A stretch of DNA of 64,000 nt. Origin: Flavobacterium sufflavum (GTDB lineage Bacteria; Bacteroidota; Bacteroidia; Flavobacteriales; Flavobacteriaceae). Below are positions 32,734 through 41,885 of the stretch, one piece after another. The stretch lies in contig NZ_SACJ01000006.1 of assembly GCF_004016525.1 (NCBI RefSeq), forward strand, positions 158,256-222,255. Direction: 5' to 3'. Position 1 is the stretch's first letter, and each line of letters begins with the position of its first letter. The position numbers and the translations under genes are program-made. The notes beneath the pieces were generated by a model. It was not told the origin of the DNA and did not search any database. It worked only from the letters and a program-made list of their open reading frames with translations.

Positions 32734-34521
32734 ATGGCTAGATACAAAGAGAATGATTTACCAAAATCAAAAATAACGGCAAGCTCGCTTAATAAGGCAA
32801 AAATTATCTTTAAATATGCAGGCAACAACAGTTGGAAATTTTACATAGGTTTGATTTTTTTACTGCTTACCAGTGTCACTGCATTGGCTTTCCCAAAATT
32901 CATGGGAATGCTTGTAGACTGCGTTAATAAAAAAGATTCCGGTTTAGCAAACCAAATTGCCTTAGGATTAGGATTGGTTTTAATATTACAATCGGTGTTT
33001 TCTTTTTTCAGATTGTCTTTGTTTGTCAATTTTACCGAAAATACCCTGGCCAACGTTCGATTGGCATTATACACTAATTTAGTAAAACTCCCTATGACAT
33101 TCTTTTCACAAAAAAGAGTTGGAGAATTGAACAGTAGAATCAGTAATGATATCACCCAAATTCAGGATACTTTAACCTCAACAATTGCTGAATTTCTTCG
33201 TCAGTTTATATTGATTATTGGTAGTTTTATTATGCTTGCCAGTATCAATATCAAGTTGACAATTATGATGGTTTCTGTGGTGCCTTTGGTGGGAGTTGCT
33301 GCAGTACTTTTTGGTCGATTTATTCGAAAATATTCCAAAAAAGTGCAAGATCAGGTTGCCGAAAGTCAGGTGGTTGTTGAAGAGACCATGCAGGGAATTA
33401 GTATTGTAAAAGCTTTCGCTAACGAATGGTACGAAATTGCCCGCTATCAAGGAAAAATTAAAGAAGTAGTCAAAATTGCTATCAAAGGTGGGCAATTAAG
33501 AGGTTATTTTGCTTCTTTCATCATCATTTGTTTGTTTGGAACTATCGTGGCTGTGGTTTGGTACGGTGTTCAATTAAGTATTGGTGGTGAAATCACTGTG
33601 GGCGAATTGTTTACTTTCATTTTATATTCCAGTTATGTTGGAGCTTCTTCGGGAGGAATTGCCGAATTGTATGCTCAGGTTCAAAAAGCAATTGGAGCGA
33701 CAGAACGTGTTTTCGAATTATTAGAAGAAACTCCTGAAAAAATCAATGCTACTCCACATACAGCTTCGATTGAAAAAATAAAAGGAAATGTGACTTTCAA
33801 AAATGTTGCTTTTAGTTATCCATCCAGAAAAGAAATTAAGGTGTTGAAAGATGTCAATTTCACGGCTAATTTTGGTCAAAAAATTGCCATTGTAGGCCCT
33901 AGTGGTGTTGGAAAATCAACCATTGCTTCTTTATTATTGCGTTTTTATGATATTGATAGCGGTGAAATTTTAATTGATGATAAAAATATCTATGATTTTG
34001 ATTTGGAAAATCTTCGTGGGAACATGAGTATTGTGCCTCAGGATGTGATTTTATTTGGTGGAACCATAAAAGAAAACATCGCTTACGGAAAACCAAATGC
34101 CACGGACGAAGAAATTCTACTGGCAGCCAAACAAGCCAATGCTTACAATTTTATCGAAAGTTTTCCTGAAAAAATGGAAACTGTTGTTGGCGAAAGAGGA
34201 ATCAAATTGTCAGGTGGCCAAAGGCAGCGTATTGCCATTGCCCGTGCTTTACTTAAAAATCCAAGTATTTTAATATTAGACGAAGCTACTTCTTCGTTAG
34301 ACAGTGAAAGCGAAAAATTAGTTCAGGAAGCTTTAGAAATTTTGATGGAAGGAAGAACAAGCATTATTATTGCCCACCGTTTATCTACGATTCGCTCAGC
34401 CGACCAAATTTTAGTAATTGATAATGGTGTTATTAGCGAACAAGGCACACACTCTGAATTAATTGCCTTAGAAAATGGAATTTATAAAAACCTGAGTAAT
34501 CTACAATTTAGTCATTCATAA
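32734..34521 (+). CDS. ABC exporter, fused TM and ATPase (MsbA-like)
   Basis: I take the ATG at 32734 (MARYKENDLPKSKIT); codons upstream lie in the promoter. The 595-residue protein has a six-TM domain (about 30-325) and a nucleotide-binding domain with Walker A GPSGVGKST, Q-loop IVPQDVILFGG, signature LSGGQRQRIAIARAL, Walker B ILILDEATSSLD and H-loop IIIAHRLST. The half-transporter dimerises and exports lipids or drugs; the MsbA-like layout suggests lipid export, but the substrate is not defined. It is monocistronic, closed by a terminator. Confidence 0.88.
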   Translation: MARYKENDLPKSKITASSLNKAKIIFKYAGNNSWKFYIGLIFLLLTSVTALAFPKFMGMLVDCVNKKDSGLANQIALGLGLVLILQSVFSFFRLSLFVNFTENTLANVRLALYTNLVKLPMTFFSQKRVGELNSRISNDITQIQDTLTSTIAEFLRQFILIIGSFIMLASINIKLTIMMVSVVPLVGVAAVLFGRFIRKYSKKVQDQVAESQVVVEETMQGISIVKAFANEWYEIARYQGKIKEVVKIAIKGGQLRGYFASFIIICLFGTIVAVVWYGVQLSIGGEITVGELFTFILYSSYVGASSGGIAELYAQVQKAIGATERVFELLEETPEKINATPHTASIEKIKGNVTFKNVAFSYPSRKEIKVLKDVNFTANFGQKIAIVGPSGVGKSTIASLLLRFYDIDSGEILIDDKNIYDFDLENLRGNMSIVPQDVILFGGTIKENIAYGKPNATDEEILLAAKQANAYNFIESFPEKMETVVGERGIKLSGGQRQRIAIARALLKNPSILILDEATSSLDSESEKLVQEALEILMEGRTSIIIAHRLSTIRSADQILVIDNGVISEQGTHSELIALENGIYKNLSNLQFSHS

Positions 34522-34538
34522 CTAAATAAGGACACATA

Positions 34539-34575
34539 AAAAAAGGGATGATTTCTTGTAAATCATCCCTTTTTT
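34539..34575 (+). terminator. Intrinsic terminator after the ABC exporter
   Basis: AAAAAAGGGATGATTT pairs with AAATCATCCCTTTTTT around CTTGT. Confidence 0.85.
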
Positions 34576-34660
34576 AGTATCTCAAAAAACAATTGAAATA
34601 GATATTTTCTTACTAAGTAGTAATTTATTACATTTATCAAAAAAGTCTAACAAAACACAA

Positions 34661-35506
34661 ATGAAAATAACAAAATTTCTATTGGTATTACTTTTATCAC
34701 TTAACAGTAATCTGTTTGCTCAAATATATAAAACATACAATACCAAAAAGAGTGATCCGGAATATTTAGAAAAGGAAATAAATATTAGAAGTAAAAATAA
34801 TATTAGTGAAAGTTTCGAATATACTCATCAAGTAAATAGTAGTAAAGACAGTATATTAAAATCTCATAAAACATACAGTAGAAATGGACTTTTACTCACT
34901 AGTGTGGTCTTTTCTTCAGAACAAGACACTATAAATTATTTAAGTAATCGATATGAAAGTGATCAATTAATAGAATCAAATATTTGGTTAAAGAGAGGGA
35001 AAGCATTTGATTTTAACTATACTACGAATTACAAATATGATGAAAAGGGAAATAACATTGAAACCAAACAAATTGATCTAAATAAGAATATAGTTTATAG
35101 AAGAATCGAATATGACAATAATAATTTTAAAAAAGCACTATATACCAAACGGTCAGATAAAACAGATTTTTCGCTTACACAAGAATATTTTTATTCAAAG
35201 AAAAACAAATTAATAAAGACAAAGACTTATTCTTCAAATGAAAAATTATTTGAAGAAGAAATATACCAATATAATAAGATTGGAAATTTAATTGGTAATT
35301 ATCTAATATTTAATGGTAAAAAGAGTACAACTCATTTTTATTCTTATGATAAAAATAATAATCAAACAGAAAGTGGTTTTAAATCATTAGATGTGTATAA
35401 AACCAAATATGAATATGATAAAAATAATAACATTGTGAAAATATGTGACCTAAAAAATGATACCATAACATCCATTCGCACTATTACTTACAAAAAATTT
35501 GAATAA
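34661..35506 (+). CDS. Secreted protein with YD-like repeats
   Basis: The 281-residue protein has a signal peptide (MKITKFLLVLLLSLNSNLFAQ). Its repeated short motifs include YKYDEKGNNIETKQ, YQYNKIGNLIG, YSYDKNNNQTESG and YEYDKNNNIVKI, similar to YD/RHS-type beta-hairpin repeats. It is Asn/Lys/Tyr-rich and shows no toxin domain. It lies between two terminators, so it is monocistronic. The function is unknown; a surface or outer-membrane-associated role is possible. Confidence 0.65.
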   Translation: MKITKFLLVLLLSLNSNLFAQIYKTYNTKKSDPEYLEKEINIRSKNNISESFEYTHQVNSSKDSILKSHKTYSRNGLLLTSVVFSSEQDTINYLSNRYESDQLIESNIWLKRGKAFDFNYTTNYKYDEKGNNIETKQIDLNKNIVYRRIEYDNNNFKKALYTKRSDKTDFSLTQEYFYSKKNKLIKTKTYSSNEKLFEEEIYQYNKIGNLIGNYLIFNGKKSTTHFYSYDKNNNQTESGFKSLDVYKTKYEYDKNNNIVKICDLKNDTITSIRTITYKKFE

Positions 35507-35544
35507 CAAAAGATCGTAAGATTAACTCTGAAAAAATCATAAAA

Positions 35545-35577
35545 AAAACCGCAAATTCTATTAAAATTTGCGGTTTT
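35545..35577. terminator. Bidirectional terminator between convergent genes
   Basis: AAAACCGCAAATT pairs with AATTTGCGGTTTT around a 7-nt loop. A-runs and T-runs lie on both sides, which suits both the plus-strand YD-repeat gene and the minus-strand ettA gene. Confidence 0.8.
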
Positions 35578-35595
35578 AGCTTTTTTAATAAAAAA

Positions 35596-37290
35596 TTAAC
35601 CTCTAATTAATTTTCTGTATTTCAAACGTTTTGGAGTTAAATCACCACCAAGACGTTTCTTTTTATTTTCTTCATATTCGGTAAAACTTCCTTCGAAGAA
35701 ATAAACATCAGAGTTTCCTTCGAAAGCTAAAATGTGGGTACAAATACGGTCTAAGAACCATCTGTCGTGCGAAATAACTACGGCACATCCGGCGAAATTT
35801 TCTAAACCTTCTTCAAGTGCACGAAGTGTATTTACATCCAAATCATTCGTTGGCTCATCCAGCAACAATACGTTTCCTTCTTCTTTCAAAGTCATTGCCA
35901 AGTGCAAACGGTTACGCTCACCACCAGAAAGCATTGATACTTTCTTGTTTTGTTCACCACCACCAAAGTTAAAACGGGATAAATAAGCTCTTGAATTCAC
36001 TTGTTTTCCTCCCATCATAATCAACTCCTGTCCATCAGCAAAGTTTTCCCAAATGGATTTATTTGGATCAATATTAGAATGCGCCTGATCTACGTAAGCA
36101 ATTTTTACGGTATCACCAACAGAAAATTCTCCGCTATCCGTTTGTTGTTCGCCCATAATCATTTTGAAAATAGTCGATTTACCGGCACCGTTTGGCCCTA
36201 TAATTCCAACAATTCCAGCTTGTGGCAAAGTGAAGTTCAAATTATCATACAATAATTTATCTCCAAAGGCTTTGGCAACATTTTTAGCTTCAATAACATT
36301 AGTTCCTAAACGTGGACCATTTGGAATATAGATTTCTAACTTCTCATCCAATTGTTTTTGGTCTTCATTTAACAACTTATCGTAGTTCTGCAAACGCGCT
36401 TTTTGTTTGGTTTGACGACCTTTAGCTCCTTGACGAACCCAGTCCAACTCACGCTCCAAGGTTTTTCTTCTTTTCGAAGCTACTTTTTCTTCTTGTGCCA
36501 AACGGTTTGATTTTTGGTCTAACCAAGAAGAATAATTCCCTTTCCAAGGAATACCTTCTCCTCTATCCAATTCCAAAATCCAGCCTGCAACATTATCCAG
36601 GAAATAACGGTCGTGCGTTACAGCAATTACAGTTCCTGAATATTGTGCTAAATGCTGCTCTAACCAAAGTACAGACTCAGCATCCAAGTGATTCGTAGGT
36701 TCATCTAATAACAATACATCAGGCTGTTGCAACAACAAACGACATAAAGCTACACGACGACGCTCTCCTCCTGAAAGATTCTTAATAGGCGTATCTCCAT
36801 CCGGAGTACGCAAAGCATCCATTGCGATTTCTAATTTTGTATCGATTTCCCAAGCACCTAAAGCATCAATTTTATCCTGTAAAGCAGCTTGACGCTCCAT
36901 TAACTTATCCATTTTATCCGGATCGGAATAGTTTTCTTCAAGACCAAATAAATCATTGATTTTGTTGTATTCATCTAATACAGCCATCGTTTCGGCAACA
37001 CCTTCCTGAACAATTTCTAAAACAGTTTTAGAATCATCCAAAATAGGTTCCTGTTCCAAATATCCAACAGTGTAACCTGGTTGAAAAACAACATCTCCCT
37101 GATAGTTTTTATCAACTCCGGCAATAATTTTTAAAAGAGAAGATTTACCTGAACCATTTAAACCCAGAATACCAATCTTAGCCCCGTAAAAGAAACTCAA
37201 ATAGATGTTTTTCAACACTGGCTTATCTGCTCCCTGATAGGTTTTACTCAATTTTTGCATTGAGAATATTACTTTCTTATCGTCTGACAT
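35596..37290 (-). CDS. ettA: Energy-dependent translational throttle protein EttA (ABC-F)
   Basis: The 564-residue protein has two ABC domains with Walker A GLNGSGKSS (about 43-51) and GPNGAGKST, signatures LSGGERRRVALCRLL and LSGGERNRLHLAM, and two Walker B blocks (VLLLDEPTNHLD, VLLLDEPTNDLD). There are no TM segments, and the arm/linker (RKTLERELDWVRQGAKGRQTKQKARLQNYDKL) fits EttA. The C-terminal end RLKYRKLIRG also fits. It acts on the ribosomal E site and gates elongation by ADP/ATP ratio. Confidence 0.93.
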   Translation of the reverse strand: MSDDKKVIFSMQKLSKTYQGADKPVLKNIYLSFFYGAKIGILGLNGSGKSSLLKIIAGVDKNYQGDVVFQPGYTVGYLEQEPILDDSKTVLEIVQEGVAETMAVLDEYNKINDLFGLEENYSDPDKMDKLMERQAALQDKIDALGAWEIDTKLEIAMDALRTPDGDTPIKNLSGGERRRVALCRLLLQQPDVLLLDEPTNHLDAESVLWLEQHLAQYSGTVIAVTHDRYFLDNVAGWILELDRGEGIPWKGNYSSWLDQKSNRLAQEEKVASKRRKTLERELDWVRQGAKGRQTKQKARLQNYDKLLNEDQKQLDEKLEIYIPNGPRLGTNVIEAKNVAKAFGDKLLYDNLNFTLPQAGIVGIIGPNGAGKSTIFKMIMGEQQTDSGEFSVGDTVKIAYVDQAHSNIDPNKSIWENFADGQELIMMGGKQVNSRAYLSRFNFGGGEQNKKVSMLSGGERNRLHLAMTLKEEGNVLLLDEPTNDLDVNTLRALEEGLENFAGCAVVISHDRWFLDRICTHILAFEGNSDVYFFEGSFTEYEENKKKRLGGDLTPKRLKYRKLIRG

Positions 37291-37359
37291 TTTTTATTAT
37301 TTAATTTTATTACTTATTATTTTATTGAAATTGCAATTGAATTTTGCAATTGATATTTT

Positions 37360-37542
37360 TTAAACTCTTCCTTTTAATGAACTAAAGACCCATGCAATGG
37401 CAAAAAATCCTATTCCCACGGCAGCAAATCCAATACCTGAAACATCCCGGTATTTGAAGATACCTAAAGCAATTAAGATTAATCCCATTACAATCATTAT
37501 AAAAGTAGCCCATCCTAAGATGGTATTCTTATTCATTCCCAT
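37360..37542 (-). CDS. CAL67264-family small membrane protein
   Basis: The 60-residue protein (starting MGMNKNTILGWATFIMI) has two TM segments and is similar to the short CAL67264-type family I know from Flavobacteriia. It may start at the second Met (MNKNTILGW). It lies between holA (44 bp) and ettA (69 bp) on the same strand. The function is unknown. Confidence 0.65.
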   Translation of the reverse strand: MGMNKNTILGWATFIMIVMGLILIALGIFKYRDVSGIGFAAVGIGFFAIAWVFSSLKGRV

Positions 37543-37586
37543 TATTGTGGTAGTTTTTAAAATGCAAATATCGTTAATTTATAATG

Positions 37587-38591
37587 CTAATTAAAAATAT
37601 GATACAGCATTTCTTTTAATAAATCGGCATTAGACAAGACGTTAGCTCCTACTCCTTTGCTTTTAACATCAATTTCTCTTAATGCAGCTACAATTTGACT
37701 TACTTTTCGCATCGGATAATTTTTCAAAGCCAGATCATACTCCTTTAAGAAAAAGGGATTTACCCCTAAAACAGTCGCTACATTCTTAGGATTTTTGTCT
37801 TTTAATCCGTGGTATTTTAATAATTGCACAAAGAATCCAAAAACCAGACTTGTGGTAACAACCATCGGGTTTTCTTTAGGATTACTGGCAAAATTTTCGG
37901 CAATCGTGTATGCTTTTAATTGATTGCGTTCTCCAATGGCTTTTCGTAATTCAAATACATTAAAATCTTTGCTGAATCCAATGTTTTCTTCAATATCTTT
38001 TGGAGAAATAGTGCTCCCTTTGGGTAAAATAATCTGTAATTTTTCGAGTTCATTATTTATCTTACTCAAATCAGTTCCTAAAAACTCGACTAACATAGCT
38101 GAAGCCTTGGGTTCGATTGCATATTTTTTTCCTGACAAAACTCGTTTTATCCAATCGCCTACCTGATTTTCATAGAGTTTTTTACTCTCATAAACGACTC
38201 CGTTTTTAGCTATAGCCTTAGTTACTTTTTTACGTTTGTCCAAGGTTTTGTATTTGTAACAAAAAACTAAAACGGTAGAAAGCATTGGGTTTTCGACATA
38301 GGCTTCTAATTTATCGATGGTTTTAGTCAAATCCTGAGCTTCTTTTACAATCACCACCTGACGTTCGGCCATCATTGGGTAACGCTTAGCTGTCGAAACA
38401 ATATCTTCAACCGAAACATCCCTGCCATACATCACCGTCTGATTAAATCCTTTTTCGTCTTCAGATAAAACATTTTCTTCAATATAATCCGATAACTTAT
38501 CTATATAATAAGGTTCCTCTCCCATCAAAAAATAAATAGGTTTGATGTTTCCGGATTTTATATCGTTTACAATTTTTATGACTTCGTCCAT
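37587..38591 (-). CDS. holA: DNA polymerase III delta subunit
   Basis: The 334-residue protein has the HolA layout: IYFLMGEEPYYIDKLSDYI at the start, PMMAERQVVIVKEAQDL (about 71-87), then a helical lid (EKLQIILPKGSTISPKDIEENIG) and a C-terminal collar domain (FVQLLKYHGLKDKNPKNVATVLGVNPFFLKEYDLALKNYP). Delta opens the beta clamp in the clamp-loader complex. It is transcribed with the small membrane gene and ettA downstream. Confidence 0.9.
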   Translation of the reverse strand: MDEVIKIVNDIKSGNIKPIYFLMGEEPYYIDKLSDYIEENVLSEDEKGFNQTVMYGRDVSVEDIVSTAKRYPMMAERQVVIVKEAQDLTKTIDKLEAYVENPMLSTVLVFCYKYKTLDKRKKVTKAIAKNGVVYESKKLYENQVGDWIKRVLSGKKYAIEPKASAMLVEFLGTDLSKINNELEKLQIILPKGSTISPKDIEENIGFSKDFNVFELRKAIGERNQLKAYTIAENFASNPKENPMVVTTSLVFGFFVQLLKYHGLKDKNPKNVATVLGVNPFFLKEYDLALKNYPMRKVSQIVAALREIDVKSKGVGANVLSNADLLKEMLYHIFN

Positions 38592-38670
38592 TTTTTAGAT
38601 TGCAGATTTTAGATTTCAGATTTCAGATTTGAAAACTTCAATCTTTAAACTTATTTAATACTTTTGCCTC

Positions 38671-39114
38671 ATGCAAAAACTCAATTTTCAAGCTTATACT
38701 TTTCGTTTCAAAAATAGCGAAAATAAAACGGCAATTTTTGATGAAATCAGGAAAAAATTCATCATTCTTACTCCCGAAGAATGGGTTCGTCAGCATGTGG
38801 TTCGGTTTTTATTGGAAGAAAAGAAATATCCAAAATCCTTAATCAATGTCGAAAAAGTATTATTGGTCAACGGATTAAGAAAAAGATATGATGTGGTTGT
38901 TTTTAACCCTGATGGCTCCATCCATATTTTAGTCGAATGCAAAGCACCCGAAGTAAAAATCACCCAGGGGACTTTTGACCAAATTGCCCGCTACAATATG
39001 ACAATGAAATCCAGTTTTTTGATGGTAAGCAATGGATTGAATCATTATTTTTGCCAAATGGATTATGAGAATGAAAAATACCAATTTCAAGCTGAACTTC
39101 CAGATTATAACTAA
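38671..39114 (+). CDS. HSDR_N-type PD-(D/E)XK-like protein
   Basis: The 147-residue protein has the compact endonuclease-like layout of stand-alone HsdR N-terminal domain proteins: TPEEWVRQHVVRFLLEEKKYP near residue 31, RYDVVVFNPDGSIHILVECKAPEVKI (about 72-97; D...ECK motif), FDQIARYNMTMK and MVSNGLNHYFC. A partner methylase or specificity gene is absent, so it is not a working type I restriction system. It diverges from holA and lies 18 bp before the glycosyltransferase. Confidence 0.8.
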   Translation: MQKLNFQAYTFRFKNSENKTAIFDEIRKKFIILTPEEWVRQHVVRFLLEEKKYPKSLINVEKVLLVNGLRKRYDVVVFNPDGSIHILVECKAPEVKITQGTFDQIARYNMTMKSSFLMVSNGLNHYFCQMDYENEKYQFQAELPDYN

Positions 39115-39132
39115 GAAAACAAAAAAGATACT

Positions 39133-40122
39133 TTGAAAAAAATAGCCGTTGTTATCCTCAATTGGAATGGAATCCAGTTATTAGAACAATTTTTACCTTC
39201 TGTGGTTCAATATTCGCCTGAAGCCAGTATTTATGTTGCCGATAACGCTTCAACCGATGATTCTGTTTCCTTTGTTGAAAAACATTTTCCAACTATAAAA
39301 ATTGTAAAAAATACTGGTAATTATGGTTTTGCCAAAGGTTATAACGAAGCTTTACAACACATTGATGCCGAAATTTATGCATTGGTAAATTCAGATATTG
39401 AAGTAACCGAAAATTGGCTGAACCCTATTTTAGAAACTTTTGAAAACGAACCCAAAACAGCTATTATCCAGCCTAAATTATTGGATTTAAAAAACAAGGA
39501 ATACTTTGAATATGCCGGTGCTGCCGGTGGTTTCATTGACAAATATGGCTATCCTTATTGTCGCGGACGTATTTTTGAAACTATCGAAAAAGATAACGGA
39601 CAATATAATGATGCCCGTGAAATAACTTGGGCTTCAGGAGCCTGTTTTTTTATTCGAAGCAAAGTTTACCATGAATTAAAAGGCTTCGATGCTGATTTTT
39701 TTGCACATCAGGAAGAAATTGATGTATGCTGGCGTGCCAAAAACAAAGGACACCAGATCAAATACAACCCTGATTCGGTAGTATATCATGTGGGTGGTGC
39801 CACTTTGAAACAGGGAAATCCGAAAAAAACTTTTCTGAATTTCCGAAATTCATTATTAATGTTGGTTAAAAATTTACCCAAAGAAAGTTTGTATTGGGTT
39901 TTACTTACTCGAATGTTGTTAGATGGAGTGGCCGGAATTCATTTTGTTTTTCAAGGAAAATTCAGCCATTGTTGGGCAATTATAAAAGCTCATTTTGCTT
40001 TTTACTCCTTATTTTCAAAAACTTATAAAAAGAGAGACAATTTTCAATCAAAACAATACTATACACTCAAAAGCATCGTTATTGATTACTATGTGAAGAA
40101 TGGCAAGGTCTTTGTAAAATAA
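39133..40122 (+). CDS. GT2-family glycosyltransferase
   Basis: The start is a TTG (TTG AAA AAA ATA GCC) 18 bp after the previous stop; no ATG fits. The 329-residue protein has the GT-A core: VVILNWNGIQLLEQFLPSV, VADNASTDDS, NYGFAKGYNEAL, LVNSDIEVTENW (DxD-like SDIE) and WASGACFFIRSKVYHELKGFD with EEIDVCWRAKNKG (acceptor region). A C-terminal membrane-associated helix follows (VLLTRMLLDGVAGIHFVF). It probably transfers a sugar to a surface polysaccharide or lipid. Single-gene context gives no substrate. Confidence 0.85.
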   Translation: MKKIAVVILNWNGIQLLEQFLPSVVQYSPEASIYVADNASTDDSVSFVEKHFPTIKIVKNTGNYGFAKGYNEALQHIDAEIYALVNSDIEVTENWLNPILETFENEPKTAIIQPKLLDLKNKEYFEYAGAAGGFIDKYGYPYCRGRIFETIEKDNGQYNDAREITWASGACFFIRSKVYHELKGFDADFFAHQEEIDVCWRAKNKGHQIKYNPDSVVYHVGGATLKQGNPKKTFLNFRNSLLMLVKNLPKESLYWVLLTRMLLDGVAGIHFVFQGKFSHCWAIIKAHFAFYSLFSKTYKKRDNFQSKQYYTLKSIVIDYYVKNGKVFVK

Positions 40123-40204
40123 TTTTAACATTAATTTATATTTACATTCTAAACATTAAAAACTAAATTTGTCAAAACTCAAAACTTAAAAACTAATAAA
40201 ATTT

Positions 40205-41038
40205 ATGAAAAAAGTTGTAATTGCCCTTTCGGTACTCGCTCTTTTAACTTCATGTGTATCTAAAAAGAAATACACTGCTTTAGAAGCCAAAAACAAAGAG
40301 ACTCAAGATTTATTAAATACTGCTACTGTTAAATTAAATGCTTGTCTTGAAGAAAAAGCAGGATTATCAGCCAGAGTTGAAGGTTTAAAAGAGCACAATC
40401 AAACATTGATCAATACTTCTAAGGAAATGACAATTTTGACTACAAAAGGTGCTGAAAACATTGAAAAAGCTTTAGAATCTATCAAAGAAAAAGATTTGAA
40501 AATCAGCAGAATGCAAGACGCTTTAACTAAGAAAGACAGTGTTACACTTGCTGTTGTTACCAGTTTAAAAAGTGCTGTTGGTTTAAACGACCCGGATATC
40601 GAAATCAATGTTGAAAAAGGAGTGGTATTTATTTCTATCGCTGACAAATTATTATTCAAATCTGGAAGCTATAATGTAACTGATAGAGCAAAAGCAGTTT
40701 TAGCTAAGGTAGCTAAAGTGGTAAATGACAAACCTGATTTTGAATGTATGGTAGAAGGACATACTGATAATGTACCTTACATTGGAAACAATATCTTGTT
40801 AGACAACTGGGATTTAAGTGTGAAACGTTCCACTTCAATTGTTCGTGTGTTAACTAACGAATTAGGAGTTAAACCAGAGCAATTAATCGCTGCAGGTAGA
40901 AGTTCTTATGTTCCTTTAGTTGACAACAGTTCTGCTGAAAACAGAGCTAGAAACAGAAGAACCCGTATTGTTGTTTTACCTAAAATTGACCAATTCTATG
41001 ATATGGTTGAAAAAGAAATGAAAAAACAACAAAAATAG
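40205..41038 (+). CDS. OmpA-family peptidoglycan-binding lipoprotein
   Basis: The 277-residue protein has a lipobox (LALLTSCVS, Cys17), a long helical/coiled-coil stretch (about 25-115: KYTALEAKNKETQDLLNTATVKL...) and a C-terminal OmpA domain (about 145-260). The latter has LLFKSGSYNVTDRAKAVLAKVAK, VEGHTDNVPY and NRARNRRTRIVVLPK, the signature residues that contact diaminopimelate of peptidoglycan. It is probably a structural linker of the outer membrane to the cell wall. It is monocistronic, followed by a repeat and a terminator. Confidence 0.88.
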   Translation: MKKVVIALSVLALLTSCVSKKKYTALEAKNKETQDLLNTATVKLNACLEEKAGLSARVEGLKEHNQTLINTSKEMTILTTKGAENIEKALESIKEKDLKISRMQDALTKKDSVTLAVVTSLKSAVGLNDPDIEINVEKGVVFISIADKLLFKSGSYNVTDRAKAVLAKVAKVVNDKPDFECMVEGHTDNVPYIGNNILLDNWDLSVKRSTSIVRVLTNELGVKPEQLIAAGRSSYVPLVDNSSAENRARNRRTRIVVLPKIDQFYDMVEKEMKKQQK

Positions 41039-41045
41039 TAGGCAG

Positions 41046-41122
41046 TAAACAGTCCCGATAGTTATCGGGATTAGTTTACACTTTACAAAAAAAACGTCCT
41101 GAGAAATCGGGACGTTTTTTTT
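41046..41122 (+). terminator. REP-like hairpin and intrinsic terminator after the OmpA gene
   Basis: The first hairpin is GTAAAC...TCCCGATA-gt-TATCGGGA...GTTTAC (41046-41078). The second, AAAAACGTCC/GGACGTTTTT (41087-41122), has a T-run and is a typical terminator. The first unit resembles dispersed CCCGATA palindromes I know from flavobacterial genomes. Confidence 0.75.
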
Positions 41123-41165
41123 ATGTTTTAAACTGATTGCTGCTTTCTGCTTTCTAAAAACTGAA

Positions 41166-41786
41166 CTATAGTATATCCAAATCCCCTTTTCCTTCTCTGA
41201 TAACTTCAGGTTCATGTCCTGATAAGTCAATAATAGTAGAAGCTACATTGTCTCCATAGCCACCATCGATAACAGCATCAACTAAATTTTGCCATTTTTC
41301 GAAAATTAATTCCGGATCGGTAGTATATTCCACTACATCATCCTCATCACGAATAGAGGTTGTAACAATGGGATTTCCAAGTACTCTTACAATTTCCAAA
41401 GTAATATTGTTTTCAGGCACACGAATACCTACTGTTGTTTTCTTTTTGAATTCTTTTGGCAAATTATTATTCCCTGGCAAAATAAAAGTATAAGGTCCTG
41501 GCAAAGCTCTTTTTAAAATTTTAAAAGTAGCCGTGTCAATTTGCTTCACATAATCCGACAGATTACTCAAATCATGACAAATGAATGAGAATTTAGCTTT
41601 ATCAAGCTTTACTCCTTTAATTTTTGCAATTCGTTCCAAAGCTCTCGAATTGGTAATATCACAACCTAAACCGTAAACAGTGTCCGTTGGGTAAATCACC
41701 AAACCGCCATCTCTTAAGATCTTAACTACTTTGGCAATAGCTGCTTCAGAGGGTTTGTCTTCGTATATTTTTATAAATTCTGCCAT
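41166..41786 (-). CDS. L-threonylcarbamoyladenylate synthase (Sua5/TsaC)
   Basis: The 206-residue YrdC/Sua5-type protein has GGLVIYPTDTVYGLGCDITN (about 31-50), KFSFICHDLSNLSDYVK, LPGPYTFILPG, TVGIRVPENNITLEIV and PIVTTSIRD. It carries the core domain without the extra Sua5 C-terminal domain, so it is closer to TsaC. It makes threonylcarbamoyl-AMP for the t6A37 modification of ANN-decoding tRNAs. The strands on either side are convergent or separate. Confidence 0.9.
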   Translation of the reverse strand: MAEFIKIYEDKPSEAAIAKVVKILRDGGLVIYPTDTVYGLGCDITNSRALERIAKIKGVKLDKAKFSFICHDLSNLSDYVKQIDTATFKILKRALPGPYTFILPGNNNLPKEFKKKTTVGIRVPENNITLEIVRVLGNPIVTTSIRDEDDVVEYTTDPELIFEKWQNLVDAVIDGGYGDNVASTIIDLSGHEPEVIREGKGDLDIL

Positions 41787-41885
41787 TTGTTGTTTTTATT
41801 TCTTAGAACCATTATTAAAGTTAAGAAAATCTATTGAATAATTCAGGTACCTTCTAATTTCTGCTTTCTTTCTGCTGTCTCTATT

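Noticed and set aside
38600..38640. Short AGATTTC-type tandem repeat upstream of the HSDR_N gene
   Set aside because: Imperfect, only three to four units, and common in AT-rich intergenic DNA of such genomes.
38671..39114. Stand-alone restriction system
   Set aside because: The HSDR_N-type protein has no methylase, specificity or helicase partner in the window, and it sits in a backbone context.
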